A DNA stretch of 36,387 nt from NCBI GenBank assembly GCA_903854805.1, contig CAINXK010000058.1, positions 1 to 36,387 of the forward strand. The letters are read 5' to 3'. The notes under the pieces were generated by a model. It did not search any database, was not told the DNA's origin, and saw nothing but the letters and a program-made list of their open reading frames with translations. The DNA comes from an uncultured Anaerolineae bacterium (GTDB lineage: Bacteria > Chloroflexota > Anaerolineae > Anaerolineales > Villigracilaceae). Below, piece after piece: positions 7,748 through 16,637 of this stretch (position 1 is the stretch's first letter; each line of letters begins with the position of its first letter). The position numbers and the translations under genes are program-made.

Positions 7748-8358
7748 AATATACGTCTTTCTGCTGCATCGTATGCAGCGATTTCAGATTTTGCGGATGG
7801 TGTGTTTGGGTATTCGTCTGCAAAAAGGCTCCAAACCATCTGGTCAGAGATGTGCCCATTTGCATAACTCCGATTATGGAGCGTGGCTTCGTGTTTATAT
7901 TCGAGCTTGCGTGGCACAGCTACTGAGCGTGTATTTTCGATCGCACAATGGATTTCTACTCGATCGACCTCGTGGACTGAAAAAGCAATTTTAGTGAGGG
8001 CCGCCGATGCCTCGGTTGCGTAGCCTTTATTGATATAGTCTTTATGGATCCAGTAACCAATCTCAAGTCCACCCGATCCAACTCGGGGATGCAATCCAGT
8101 ACCGCCGATCAGACAATTTTCTGCAGGGTTGAATATTCCATAAACAAAATCTATATTTTGATCAAAATTAGAACGTAACCGCCGCAATCGTTCTATTTTT
8201 GTAATGAGTGCTTCCGGTTCTGCGGAAGCCCAGGGCATCCAGGGCAGTAGGTGGCTCAGGCTTTCTGTGACTGAGTTTGCCAGGAGTACTGCATCTGAAG
8301 GGTTATAACAGCGAAGGGTGAGCCTGGGTGTAATAATGCGATACGCCGGGTTGAACAT
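7744..8358 (-). CDS. GNAT-family N-acetyltransferase, RimJ-like
   Basis: The 204-residue protein opens like RimJ/RimL enzymes (ITPRLTLRCYNPSDA). It continues with LIGGTGLHPR, GLEIGYWIHKDYINKGYATEA (acetyl-CoA-binding region) and NTRSVAVPRKLEYKHEA, a typical RimJ helix. These enzymes transfer acetyl groups to protein N-termini or small amines. The longest open frame starts at a TTG inside the upstream glycosyltransferase gene. I prefer the ATG at 8358 because AAAGGA lies about 12 nt upstream and the family begins near this point. It then starts 8 nt after the glycosyltransferase stop. It lies in one run with GT39, URO-D and rsmD. The acceptor is unknown. Confidence 0.87.
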   Translation of the reverse strand: MFNPAYRIITPRLTLRCYNPSDAVLLANSVTESLSHLLPWMPWASAEPEALITKIERLRRLRSNFDQNIDFVYGIFNPAENCLIGGTGLHPRVGSGGLEIGYWIHKDYINKGYATEASAALTKIAFSVHEVDRVEIHCAIENTRSVAVPRKLEYKHEATLHNRSYANGHISDQMVWSLFADEYPNTPSAKSEIAAYDAAERRIL

Positions 8359-8366
8359 AGGCGGCC

Positions 8367-9908
8367 CTAGTCCTTTCGCTTGATGAGACAAAATTCTGCC
8401 CCGTCGCGACCAATGAAATATTCGGTAGGAAGTTTGCGATATACGGAGCGGGAATCAAGATTTCCACGCGTGTGAAAAAGCATCAAATCACCTGTTTTAA
8501 TATCTTCATCGAGCTCTTTGCTCATATCTTTCATAGTTAAGCCTCTGGCATAGTATTCAGCAAGTGGAAATTCGCGCTGAATGTGCAAGGTGCTATTCGG
8601 CTCGTTTTTGAGGGTCCATTCCACGGCTTCTTTGTAGCAGGTCAACCAATAATCAGTTTCGTAGGTGCGGAATGCGCCCCTAACTCCAGAACTAAAAACA
8701 TTGTAATAGGTATATTCATACGGATGCAGGTGAATAATTCCTATTAATCCGGGTAAAACAAGCGCTGTTACGAGAATTGACCATACTACTGGTTTCAACC
8801 TTTCCCATAACCATTGGAAACCAAATCCTACCATAATAAATATGGGCGGCATGATGAATAAAAAGTGGCGGAAACCATCATAAACTGAAGGCTTGAAATA
8901 AAGTAAATAGGCTACCATAAATATAAACAAACCTAACACCACCGCTAACGCCTGCCAATCGAGTTTTTTTACCAGGAATTTTCGGAAGGCTAGAAAGCAG
9001 CCAAGTACAAAGAGTATCCAGGTGGGCTCAGTGAGCGTAAGCGCAAACATTTGAGGCAGATACCGGCGAGGCATTTCGTTAGCGCGAAAAATTTGCCCAT
9101 CAAATAAAACAGCCAGTTCTGTTGGGTTATTTGACATGTGTTTCAAGACTTCCATCAAGCGATTTAACGGATCTGCCCAAAGGTATGGCCAGAAAATTAA
9201 CATCGTCAATATTGCGATCAGACTGTAAACAACAATAAATGGGAAATTTCCCCATTTATTGTTAAGGACAAAATATATAAAAACTGTTACACCCGCCAGA
9301 GGTCCAATAACACGAGTTGCGGATGCCAATCCTAGAACGATCGAGGCGATGATCAAGGTAGCCCAAGCATTTTTTCTTCGCTGTGTAAACCGGTCGACGA
9401 ATTCCAGGCCAAGCGCCAGGGCCATGAGGAACATCACCATAAAGGGAATGTCTTTTGGATTGATGAAAGCATGTCCCCAGAATACTGGCTGCCAGGCAAG
9501 GAAGGTTGTTGATGCGAAGGCAGGCCAGGGATCGAACCATCGGCGTGCTAATAGGTAAAATGTCAGCAAACCAGCCTGGAAAGTTAGGAAATTTACTAGA
9601 TGCCAGGCCGAAGCCATGTCAGAGCCAAAAGCGGACATGACTATCTTTTGAATTGGTCCAGCCAAGAGTAAGTAAGCAGGTCCGTAAATTTTGTGGTCCT
9701 CAGGGCTTTTACCGAAAACCTGGTAAAAATCAAACCATGGGGCGAAGGCTTGCGGGGTGTATGCTATTTTTATCGAATCGGCATAGTTGTAAAATAACGG
9801 TTCATCCCATGACATTCCATAATCTTGAAAAATAAAAAAGCCGGCTATCAGGTTGATCGCCAGTAAGAGTAAGATTGGAACAAGGTTTTGTCGGTAAAAA
9901 CTGGTCAC
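8367..9908 (-). CDS. multi-pass membrane glycosyltransferase, GT39/ArnT/PMT-like
   Basis: The 513-residue protein has an N-terminal transmembrane helix (about residues 10-28) followed directly by DYGMSWDEP. This is the first-loop acidic motif typical of GT-C glycosyltransferases that use polyprenyl-phosphate sugars. About ten further hydrophobic segments follow. LAWQPVFWGHAFINPKDIP and a C-terminal soluble region of about 110 residues complete a PMT_2-like layout. It probably transfers a sugar onto lipid or protein on the outer face of the membrane. The start is GTG without a good Shine-Dalgarno, but no other Met precedes the first helix. It leads the run GT39, GNAT, URO-D, rsmD. Donor and acceptor cannot be inferred. 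Confidence 0.85.
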   Translation of the reverse strand: MTSFYRQNLVPILLLLAINLIAGFFIFQDYGMSWDEPLFYNYADSIKIAYTPQAFAPWFDFYQVFGKSPEDHKIYGPAYLLLAGPIQKIVMSAFGSDMASAWHLVNFLTFQAGLLTFYLLARRWFDPWPAFASTTFLAWQPVFWGHAFINPKDIPFMVMFLMALALGLEFVDRFTQRRKNAWATLIIASIVLGLASATRVIGPLAGVTVFIYFVLNNKWGNFPFIVVYSLIAILTMLIFWPYLWADPLNRLMEVLKHMSNNPTELAVLFDGQIFRANEMPRRYLPQMFALTLTEPTWILFVLGCFLAFRKFLVKKLDWQALAVVLGLFIFMVAYLLYFKPSVYDGFRHFLFIMPPIFIMVGFGFQWLWERLKPVVWSILVTALVLPGLIGIIHLHPYEYTYYNVFSSGVRGAFRTYETDYWLTCYKEAVEWTLKNEPNSTLHIQREFPLAEYYARGLTMKDMSKELDEDIKTGDLMLFHTRGNLDSRSVYRKLPTEYFIGRDGAEFCLIKRKD

Positions 9909-10086
9909 GGTTGTTAGGCGATAGTGGGTTGAATTATTGCAACGGCAAAGTGATGAAAAGAAGGAATCGGTTAAAAAAACGATAAACCGATATAAAATCT
10001 TTGTTGGGTTCGGGGCTCATGCAAGAAAATAACCAACAGGTATCTGGATGCTTTTGGGAAAGGACTGGTCAGAATTATATCAGCCG

Positions 10087-11304
10087 TCAATTTTGTTTTT
10101 TCGACCGGTCCAGGCTGGTCAACAGTTTTACTAACTCATCTTCCTCGTTTTTTTGATGATCAAAATACTCAGTCATAAATGCGGACCGGCGCAAGCGCAA
10201 GGCCATCGGCGCAACTGTAGTTAAGTCAGCTGGTGTGACGGTGTCGCGTCCATCAGCAGCAGCAAAGGCGCGTGCAGATTCGAACCAGGTGATTTCTGCG
10301 CGTAAAGAATCGATCCCCATTTTTTGAATGATTTGGATGGCCTGATTGGCTAGGTCATCGGGTAGGTTTGTTTGAAGTAAAAGCTTGCGCGCAGCTTGCA
10401 ATTCTTGGCTTGCGGCTTTAATTTCCTCTGCATACATGTTTATCATTCTGCGAGGATTCGTGAGGTAGGTTCTCACTCGCTGGTAAGCCTCAAGCCGTTC
10501 GGTGGCATTTTCCAGGCCACGGACGATGACCCGTAAACCAAAACGATCCAAAATTTGCGGTCGGAGATTGCCTTCTTCTGGATTCATCGATCCAATTAAT
10601 ACAAAACGTGCCCGGTATGTGGCAGATATTGGACCTCGTCGCACAGTATAAATGCCTTGCGCAGCTGCGTCCAAAATTGCGTCGATAATATCATCGCTTA
10701 ATAGATTGATTTCGTCAATATAAAGCAGGTTTTTATCTGCCTGCGCTAGAATTCCGCGCCGGATGCGCATGCGCTCATGTATTGCGGCGCGCTCATCGAT
10801 CCCGCCAACTACATCCTCGATTCGAGCGTTCAGCGGTAGCTCCACCAGGCGAACACGGTCGGAAATAGTTAATGGTTGACCCTCAGCATATTTGATTGCA
10901 CACTCTGGGCAGACAGCGTCGATGCCACTTGTCTCTATGTCTTCGGGTAGGCAACCGTAATAGCAGGCAGAGCGTTCCGTTTGTGGTAGCAGGTCAAGCA
11001 GAGAACGAACTGCAGTTGTCTTTCCGGTTCCGCGCGGGCCAACCAGCAATATCCCGCCTATATTGGGGTTGATGAGGCCAAGCATCAGCGATAATTTCAT
11101 CTCATTCTGGCCAACAAGTGCCAGGAATGGGAATGGCAGCGGTTCGGCGAGTCCAGAATCGCCCATTTGATCCATGCTTTTTGCCAGATCCTTGCCAGAT
11201 GCGAAATCCAGTAATTCCTTTAACGAGCGAAAATGGCGAGCGGATTTTTCGCCTTCGATGTTTGTGCTGCCTTCTGAATCATGTGTCGGATCGAGTTCGA
11301 TCAT
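10087..11304 (-). CDS. magnesium-chelatase subunit I-like AAA+ ATPase
   Basis: The 405-residue chain has Walker A GPRGTGKT at 89-96 and Walker B LLYIDEINLL at about 193-202. It shares the BchI/ChlI layout, including DRVRLVELPLNARIEDVVGGID, RRGILAQADKNLLYIDE, SATYRARFVLIGSMNPEEGNLRPQILDRFGL (sensor 1 and Arg-finger region) and a C-terminal helical lid. It is about 60 residues longer than phototroph BchI, mainly at the N-terminus. Four Cys (114, 118, 132, 135; CYYGC and CPEC) form a possible metal site between the Walker motifs. No BchD or BchH gene is present, so a chlorophyll role is not supported; MoxR-like or other metal-insertase roles are possible. It starts 4 nt after the thioesterase stop, with only a weak Shine-Dalgarno. 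Confidence 0.9.
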   Translation of the reverse strand: MIELDPTHDSEGSTNIEGEKSARHFRSLKELLDFASGKDLAKSMDQMGDSGLAEPLPFPFLALVGQNEMKLSLMLGLINPNIGGILLVGPRGTGKTTAVRSLLDLLPQTERSACYYGCLPEDIETSGIDAVCPECAIKYAEGQPLTISDRVRLVELPLNARIEDVVGGIDERAAIHERMRIRRGILAQADKNLLYIDEINLLSDDIIDAILDAAAQGIYTVRRGPISATYRARFVLIGSMNPEEGNLRPQILDRFGLRVIVRGLENATERLEAYQRVRTYLTNPRRMINMYAEEIKAASQELQAARKLLLQTNLPDDLANQAIQIIQKMGIDSLRAEITWFESARAFAAADGRDTVTPADLTTVAPMALRLRRSAFMTEYFDHQKNEEDELVKLLTSLDRSKKQN

Positions 11305-11308
11305 CGAG

Positions 11309-11782
11309 TCACTTCTTTAAACGCTGGGTTTGTCGAAGTTTTGCGGTTTCCAACCTGTGAAGTTCGTCAGGGGTTTCGGCCAATATTTGAGGAACTGCCA
11401 CAGGTTGTCCATCATCATCAAGTGCAACGTACACAAGGTATGCGTTGTTTGTATGAGTTCGAACGCCCGTGATGGGGTTTTCTGCTTCAACGCGGACCTC
11501 AGCCTCCATGGATGTGTGACCGGTGTAAGTAACCTCGGCAGTTAAGGTGACCAGGTCGCCGATTTTTATAGGCTGGCGGAAAGTCATGCTATCCACTGCT
11601 ACAGTAACAACCCGGCGCTGAGCATGCCGCATGCATGCAAGTGCGCCACACTCATCCACCAATTTCATAATCCAACCGCCGTGAACATTGCCAAGGTTGT
11701 TGGCGTGTTCGGGTTGCATCAACTGGGAAAGGTTGATCCTTGAGTGTTTTATTGTTTTGGACGAATTAATTGGTTCAGACAT
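11309..11782 (-). CDS. acyl-CoA thioesterase, hotdog fold (YciA/BFIT-like)
   Basis: A single hotdog domain of 157 residues. It has LMQPEHANNLGNVHGGWIM, where the Asn and His-Gly-Gly region is the active-site segment of YciA-type thioesterases. DECGALACMRHAQRRVVTVAVDSMTF and RQPIKIGDLVTLTAEV complete the fold. These enzymes hydrolyse acyl-CoA to a free acid and CoA in the cytosol. The longest frame starts at a TTG overlapping the stop of the upstream gene. The ATG at 11782 is preferred, though both lack a strong Shine-Dalgarno and coupling to the upstream gene is likely. It is followed 4 nt later by the Mg-chelatase-like gene. Chain-length preference is unknown. Confidence 0.9.
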   Translation of the reverse strand: MSEPINSSKTIKHSRINLSQLMQPEHANNLGNVHGGWIMKLVDECGALACMRHAQRRVVTVAVDSMTFRQPIKIGDLVTLTAEVTYTGHTSMEAEVRVEAENPITGVRTHTNNAYLVYVALDDDGQPVAVPQILAETPDELHRLETAKLRQTQRLKK

Positions 11783-11787
11783 TTTTA

Positions 11788-12156
11788 TCAATCCAGGTCG
11801 GGACGCAATTCGCCTGCATCCAAAGTGTGCAATCGGTCAGGTTCATCTTGCAGAACATCAATATTTTCATTGGGTAAGTCACCCATCATTCTTGGTAGCG
11901 GGATAATTGCCGAGATTCGGACCGGTGAAGGTGTTTGCGGTGGTTTTACGTGTGCCTTGATCTCGCCCGAACGATTTCGGATAATTCTCGGGTCATTGGT
12001 CAGGGTGCCTACATAATATCCAAGAACAGAATATACATCGCGTTGCGTAGTGATGAACCCAATCCATTCACCGGCACGGTTGAAAAGATTGGGGTACGCG
12101 AGAAATGCGTCTGGGTCACCGCGGGTTGTATAAATGGGAATTAAAGTGTTTGTCAT
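11788..12156 (-). CDS. hypothetical protein, 122 residues
   Basis: I do not recognise the family. The N-terminal 55 residues look beta-rich and compact, with FLAYPNLFNRAGEWIGFI and VYSVLGYYVGTLTNDPRII reading as repeated strands with Gly turns. The C-terminal 60 residues are Pro-rich, acidic and probably disordered. There is no signal peptide and no membrane segment. No Shine-Dalgarno precedes the ATG. Instead TAAAAT ends 6 nt upstream, which suggests a leaderless mRNA. It heads the run with the thioesterase and Mg-chelatase-like genes, with only a few bases between it and the thioesterase. Confidence 0.7.
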   Translation of the reverse strand: MTNTLIPIYTTRGDPDAFLAYPNLFNRAGEWIGFITTQRDVYSVLGYYVGTLTNDPRIIRNRSGEIKAHVKPPQTPSPVRISAIIPLPRMMGDLPNENIDVLQDEPDRLHTLDAGELRPDLD

Positions 12157-12162
12157 ATAATT

Positions 12163-12168
12163 ATTTTA
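12163..12168 (-). promoter_or_regulatory. candidate -10 box giving a leaderless mRNA for the 122-residue gene
   Basis: TAAAAT on the minus strand is followed by 6 nt (AATTAT) and then the ATG at 12156. The expected transcription start falls on or next to the start codon. No convincing -35 is visible at 16-18 bp, so the call is tentative. Confidence 0.4.
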
Positions 12169-12204
12169 CGCCACAACCCGGTTTATTTCGTTAATGAAGC
12201 CAAT

Positions 12205-12663
12205 TTAGATTTCGATGTCGTTATATGTCCAGTGACGATTGACAAAAAAGTTCCACATCATTACCACGCCAACCGCAATGGCTAACGTGGCATTGTGGCT
12301 GATGAATTGATGATTTTGGCTAGCAATCGAAATATTTTTGAGAAATTGGTCAAGGGCTGGTTCGCCAATTTTCAAGATTGGTAAGCGAATGAGCAAACCA
12401 GCCGCGTTTACAAGCGCGAACTGACCAAGCTGACCAATTAAGGGCTTTGAACGTGATTCTGGATAAGTCCAAAATCGATTCCATGTGAAATTGCTGATCA
12501 CAGCCAGGACAAATGAAATCGTGCCTGCCAGTACGAAAGATGTATGAAAAATTGCCACAAGCGAATTCATTACACCAAAGTCAATCAGAGCGCCGATCAT
12601 GCCAACGGCAGCAAATTTCAGAAAACGGGCTCGTTCAGATGGATTTTTAAGTACTATGGTCAT
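12205..12663 (-). CDS. GtrA-family membrane protein
   Basis: The 152-residue protein has four hydrophobic segments, at about residues 15-35, 40-60, 75-95 and 122-140. It carries the GtrA hallmarks [19 protein letters not shown] at the N-terminus, [12 protein letters not shown] after helix 2 and [12 protein letters not shown] at the C-terminus. GtrA-like proteins are thought to help move polyprenyl-linked sugars across the membrane or support cell-surface polysaccharide synthesis. Its start overlaps the stop of the upstream SDR gene (ATGA), so the two are translationally coupled, which supports a shared glycan pathway. The flipped substrate is unknown. Confidence 0.9.
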   Translation of the reverse strand: MTIVLKNPSERARFLKFAAVGMIGALIDFGVMNSLVAIFHTSFVLAGTISFVLAVISNFTWNRFWTYPESRSKPLIGQLGQFALVNAAGLLIRLPILKIGEPALDQFLKNISIASQNHQFISHNATLAIAVGVVMMWNFFVNRHWTYNDIEI

Positions 12664-13616
12664 GCCAATCCTAATCTTTGTTTAAAATATGGAATTGTAC
12701 GCTGCAAACCTTCTTCAAGGTCAATTTTTGGATCCCAGCCCAGAATGGTTCTTGCGCGGGTAATATCTGGACGACGGCGCTGTGGGTCGCGAGCAGAGCG
12801 GGCGTCCACATATGTAATACCGGCTTTATTTTCAAGCAAGCGGTTAATTGTGAGTGCAAATTCCAGGATGGTCATTTCCACAGGGTTGCCAATATTGACT
12901 GGCATGTGTTCGTCTGAATAAAGAAGCTTGACAATTCCGTCGACGAGGTCATCAACATAGCAGAAGGAACGTGTTTGCCCGCCGTCACCGTAAACAGTAA
13001 GTGATTGTCCTAAAATAGCTTGTTTGAGGAGGTTCGGCAATGCGCGCCCATCCTCTAGATCCATTCTCGGCCCGTATGTGTTGAAAATCCGCACAATGCG
13101 TGTATCCACGCCGTGCTGTCTGTGGTAAGCAAGGGTTAAAGATTCTGCAAAACGTTTGGCTTCGTCGTAAACAGCCCGCAGACCGGTAATATCTACGTTT
13201 CCCGCATAGGTTTCCTTTTGAGGGTGTTCGGTTGGGTCTCCGTAAATTTCACTGGTTGAGGCGAGTAAAAAGCGTGCATTATTTGACTTGGCTAAGCCCA
13301 GTGTATTATGGGTTCCCAACGCACCGGCTTTCATGGTCTGGATAGGCAGGTTGAAATATGCCAGAGGTGATGCTGGATTGGGGCTGGCAGGAGAAGCAAA
13401 GTGCATGACCGCATCCAATTTACCCGGAATAAAAATATAATTTGAAACATCATGTTTGAAAAAAGTAAAATGTTCATTTCCAATTAAGTGAGCAATATTG
13501 TCTCTCGAACCAGTGACAAAATTATCCATCCCGACTACATCATGGCCTTCGGCCAAAAGACGGTCACTTAAGTGAGAGCCGAGAAATCCAGCTGCGCCGG
13601 TGATAAGTATTCGCAT
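12660..13616 (-). CDS. UDP-glucuronate decarboxylase-like extended SDR (UDP-xylose synthase family)
   Basis: The 318-residue protein has a Rossmann GAAGFLGS at 7-14, [30 protein letters not shown] (catalytic Ser/Thr), Y150-x3-K154 (YDEAK), [10 protein letters not shown] and [17 protein letters not shown]. These resemble UDP-glucuronate decarboxylase, which makes UDP-xylose, more than UDP-glucose 4-epimerase. The product sugar remains an inference. The start at 13616 has GGAGG about 5 nt upstream; a longer open frame of 30 extra residues lacks support. It overlaps gtrA by 4 nt. The pair probably supplies and handles an activated sugar for surface glycans. Soluble and NAD-dependent. Confidence 0.88.
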   Translation of the reverse strand: MRILITGAAGFLGSHLSDRLLAEGHDVVGMDNFVTGSRDNIAHLIGNEHFTFFKHDVSNYIFIPGKLDAVMHFASPASPNPASPLAYFNLPIQTMKAGALGTHNTLGLAKSNNARFLLASTSEIYGDPTEHPQKETYAGNVDITGLRAVYDEAKRFAESLTLAYHRQHGVDTRIVRIFNTYGPRMDLEDGRALPNLLKQAILGQSLTVYGDGGQTRSFCYVDDLVDGIVKLLYSDEHMPVNIGNPVEMTILEFALTINRLLENKAGITYVDARSARDPQRRRPDITRARTILGWDPKIDLEEGLQRTIPYFKQRLGLA

Positions 13617-13696
13617 TATTTCCTCCACGAAAAGATTCTGAAGAACGCGATTGGTTTGTTTGAATTGATGCCAATCTGGCGTTGGTTCAGTTGATT

Positions 13697-15316
13697 TTAT
13701 TTCCAATCAATTTTTTGGATCAGGCCGTCTGCGGTAATTTGGTGGCTTACGCCAGTAGCTGCATCAATTAACCACAGGTTGCCTTGGTAAATCGCTGCCA
13801 GAAAATCACCTTCTTCATAGGACAGAGGTGCCGGAGCCCAAACTGGTATTTGGGGAGCCAGGCCGGGCGATCCTGGATTCGGAAAAACAGTGCGCCGATT
13901 TGAACCGTCACGGTCCATGATTATCAACCGGTATCCTGAAGTCCCGGATTGTGCCGGGGTTAGTGATTGCAAATAGGCGACAAAATAAGAACGTTCTGTT
14001 CCGGTTTGCCTGGGGGATGAAGTGGCTGGGTATGCAAACATCCCGCTTTGTTGGACAAGGCGAACATTAATATTTATGTCCAAGGAAATTGCATTCAGGT
14101 CGAAATTTGGTGATTCTTCAGCGTTTACAAGCCCGGGCGGGGGTGCATGTGTGACAAAATAAATAGTTTGGTCATCAGAACCCCAGGCCAAGCCGGGGAT
14201 GAGAGCCCAATCAGAGTGGGTTTGCAAAGGCGCCATGGTTATTAATGGCAGAAGAGTTTTATTTTTAAAACTTACGATCCCAATTCCGTCAGGCCGGCTG
14301 TAAGCCAGAAGATCGCCTGCTGGAGACCAGCTAAAATCGGTGCCCCACCAGCCGTAGACGCCGCCAGTGTTAGCATCAATGATTTTTTCCCGCACTCCCA
14401 AATTGCCGTTTGTGCCTACAACCATACGATAAAGATCATTATTGGCTTGCCAACCAGGCGACGCAGACCGTGGTTCCACCGTTGAGTAAAGAATTCTGAG
14501 CGTGGAAACCGTTGTCGGATCCCAATCGGCAAAATGCACTATGTTGGATGTCTTTAGATTTATTGGTGCTGCCTTGGGATTGTCAATATTCAATGCCCAA
14601 AGAGTATTGATCTCCACCTCGGGTGTTTTTGTTGATTTACGTGTATACAGAAGCCATTTACCATCGACGGATAATTTGAGGATGCGTCCGTCCAGGTCAC
14701 TTGTTGTGATCAGGGGTGTGCGTTTGGATGTTGATGCTTGCATTAACCATGCGTTTCCGCCAGAAAGGTATACAAGTTTTCCGGGGATGGGGAGAGGCGC
14801 GAATGGCGCCTGAACACCAACCATCACAATTTCAGGTAATGCCTGTTCTAAAATGGTGGTACGAGATACGCTGGAACTAACCAGCTTGCCTTCTTCATAA
14901 TAATATCTGTAAACAATCTCTTGCATTCCATTTACCCCAGGCTGAAGCAAACGGGTTTCGCCGATAGGCAGTGATTCATTCCGGACGGTTTGGCGCTCGA
15001 ACGGGATGTTTGTTTTTTTTGTCTCGAAAGTTTCGCGGCCACGCGTAACTTTGACCGTCATTCCTTCGCTGACCAGCGTATAGACTTGCGGTTCGACTTT
15101 GTCCAGGCTGTTTAGTGTGATTCCTGCCAATTCCAACACTTGCTGGATTTTACTCCCAGCTGAAGTGTTAATTTGTTTTGTGTTCCCATCAGCAATTATG
15201 ATGACATTCAGGCCAATATCACTCTGTGTATCAGGTAGGGAGATACATCCACTGACGGTATAAGTCAGTAGTGTAGCAAGAATAATCAATCGGAAGACCA
15301 ATTTGGTGGATAACAC
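13697..15316 (-). CDS. lipoprotein with DUF348/G5-like region and TolB-like beta-propeller
   Basis: The 539-residue protein begins with a signal peptide ending in a lipobox (VSGC, lipidated Cys24). Residues about 35-92 look like a DUF348 ubiquitin-like domain ([19 protein letters not shown]). Residues about 93-165 match a G5 domain ([31 protein letters not shown]). From about 175 on there are repeated PD40-like blades such as [26 protein letters not shown] and [14 protein letters not shown]5 domains are linked to cell-wall or glycan adhesion, so this may be a wall-associated sensor or scaffold. The start is GTG with only a weak ribosome-binding site. It lies 14 nt after the smaller lipoprotein gene, in one operon. 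Confidence 0.85.
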   Translation of the reverse strand: MLSTKLVFRLIILATLLTYTVSGCISLPDTQSDIGLNVIIIADGNTKQINTSAGSKIQQVLELAGITLNSLDKVEPQVYTLVSEGMTVKVTRGRETFETKKTNIPFERQTVRNESLPIGETRLLQPGVNGMQEIVYRYYYEEGKLVSSSVSRTTILEQALPEIVMVGVQAPFAPLPIPGKLVYLSGGNAWLMQASTSKRTPLITTSDLDGRILKLSVDGKWLLYTRKSTKTPEVEINTLWALNIDNPKAAPINLKTSNIVHFADWDPTTVSTLRILYSTVEPRSASPGWQANNDLYRMVVGTNGNLGVREKIIDANTGGVYGWWGTDFSWSPAGDLLAYSRPDGIGIVSFKNKTLLPLITMAPLQTHSDWALIPGLAWGSDDQTIYFVTHAPPPGLVNAEESPNFDLNAISLDININVRLVQQSGMFAYPATSSPRQTGTERSYFVAYLQSLTPAQSGTSGYRLIIMDRDGSNRRTVFPNPGSPGLAPQIPVWAPAPLSYEEGDFLAAIYQGNLWLIDAATGVSHQITADGLIQKIDWK

Positions 15317-15330
15317 TTGGTATAATCGGC

Positions 15331-15900
15331 CTACTTAACCTTGCCGGTTAGTGTCATGATACCATCGGCAATGTTAATAGTTTCGATACGCAGCCCGGTG
15401 GCTGCTGGTCCAATAGCACCAGTGAATGCCTGGTCAATAAACGAGCTGACCGTTTTGTTCAATCCTTCAGGTGCTGGAAACGGTCCAAAATCAGCAGACG
15501 TGATGGTCAATACAGGCATACCCTCTGGATCTATAGAGGCTTGGAGAATAATCCGAACATTGACCATCAAGTTTCCTTGAGTGGCTTGACCAAAGACCTG
15601 GATTTCGCCGTTTTGTAAATAGACCTGCGGATTTTTGATGAAGGGGTCAGGTTGAGAGTTAAGCTTATTGGCTAGCAAGGATGTGATCTGTGTTTCGTTG
15701 ATTGTAATCGAAAGCACTCCACTTTCCACTGACGCAGTTTGTGCGGCCTGAAGTTCTGCATCGAGGTTGCCAACGGCTTCGGTGGAAATTGCAATTTTGG
15801 TGGGCGGATATTCCGGACCACCTGCGAAAATGGTGCATGCGAAAGACATTAAAGCGATCGCTAGTATTAAAAAAAGTGTAACTATTTTATTATTTTTCAT
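15331..15900 (-). CDS. small lipoprotein of unknown function
   Basis: The 189-residue protein has a positively charged N-terminus, a hydrophobic stretch at residues 6-18 and Cys22 in a lipobox-like SFAC, though Phe at -2 is unusual. The mature part looks like a beta-rich lipid- or ligand-binding fold, with ITINETQITSLLANKL, IQVFGQATQGNLMVNVRI and TITSADFGPFPAPEGL. I do not assign a family; the pattern recalls DUF2140/YpmS- or LolA-like exported proteins only loosely. The start at 15900 is preferred over a frame 51 residues longer because GGAG precedes it and it opens the signal peptide. It heads the operon with the propeller lipoprotein and is divergent from scpB. Confidence 0.78.
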   Translation of the reverse strand: MKNNKIVTLFLILAIALMSFACTIFAGGPEYPPTKIAISTEAVGNLDAELQAAQTASVESGVLSITINETQITSLLANKLNSQPDPFIKNPQVYLQNGEIQVFGQATQGNLMVNVRIILQASIDPEGMPVLTITSADFGPFPAPEGLNKTVSSFIDQAFTGAIGPAATGLRIETINIADGIMTLTGKVK

Positions 15901-15965
15901 AAAAGACTCCACCCCTGTGATTGAATACGGGGTCTGAATAGCATTGTTAACGGAGTAATTATAGC

Positions 15966-16523
15966 ATGAGCGACTTAACCTCGATTGAATTGAACCTTTC
16001 GGCTTTGCTTGAAGGCTTGTTGTTCGTGGCTGTTGAGCCGGTTGCGCCGGCACAATTGGCGAATGCGCTGGAATTGACAGTGAGTGCTGTAGAAAAAGGA
16101 TTGGAGGAGCTGGATGAAATCCTTAAAGCCCGTGGACTGCGTCTGCAGAGGCATGCGGGTCGCATTCAGTTGACTACAGCCCCAGAGCTTGCAGATTCTA
16201 TCGAGCGCTTCCTCGGTCTGGAAGCGACGACTCGTTTGAGTCGGGCTGCTTTGGAAACACTGGCGATTATAGCTTATCAACAACCTGTTACTCGTCCAGC
16301 TGTTGATGCAGTGCGTGGTGTTAATAGCGATGGAGTCATTAAAAGTTTGCTCAGTAAAGGATTGTTACAGGAGATTGGGCGTTCAGAAGGGCCAGGTCGC
16401 CCAATTTTGTTCGGTACCACCCCCGAATTTTTACAGCATTTTGGGTTAAATTCCTTGATCGAGCTGCCTCCGCTTAATTTACCCGAAGATGAAAAAAAGG
16501 ATGTCAGTCTGTTGAAGGGCTAG
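15966..16523 (+). CDS. scpB: segregation and condensation protein B
   Basis: The 185-residue protein is made of two winged-helix domains typical of ScpB. LSALLEGLLFVAVEPVAPAQL at the N-terminus, GRIQLTTAPELADSIERFL, SRAALETLAIIAYQQPVTRP and GPGRPILFGTTPEFLQHFGL are all close to the family pattern. With ScpA it regulates the SMC complex in chromosome condensation and partition. GGAG about 10 nt before the ATG supports the start. ScpA, often immediately upstream in other bacteria, is not adjacent here; the upstream neighbour is a divergent lipoprotein gene. Confidence 0.93.
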   Translation: MSDLTSIELNLSALLEGLLFVAVEPVAPAQLANALELTVSAVEKGLEELDEILKARGLRLQRHAGRIQLTTAPELADSIERFLGLEATTRLSRAALETLAIIAYQQPVTRPAVDAVRGVNSDGVIKSLLSKGLLQEIGRSEGPGRPILFGTTPEFLQHFGLNSLIELPPLNLPEDEKKDVSLLKG

Positions 16524-16578
16524 GATAAGGTCGTATCCCTTTTTCATTCATCGTGTTATAGTTTCTTGAATTGTTATT

Positions 16579-16606
16579 GGGCGCAGCAATGCTGCGCTCT
16601 TGTGTT
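16579..16606 (+). terminator. probable terminator after scpB
   Basis: GCGCAG and CTGCGC form a stem around a CAATG loop, extended by a G-C and a G-U pair, and followed by a T-rich stretch (TCTTGTGTTTGATTT). The T-run is interrupted, so efficiency is uncertain. Confidence 0.5.
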
Positions 16607-16637
16607 TGATTTGAATGTTTAGAGGAGATTGTGTAAA

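Noticed and set aside
9909..10086. Hairpin TCGGTT...AACCGA before the GT39 gene as a terminator of the Mg-chelatase-like gene
   Set aside because: The T-run lies inside the loop instead of following the stem, and the stem is only 6 bp.
10087..11304. Evidence for bacteriochlorophyll synthesis
   Set aside because: A single BchI-like ATPase without BchD, BchH or other bch genes is not enough; the family is widespread in non-phototrophs.
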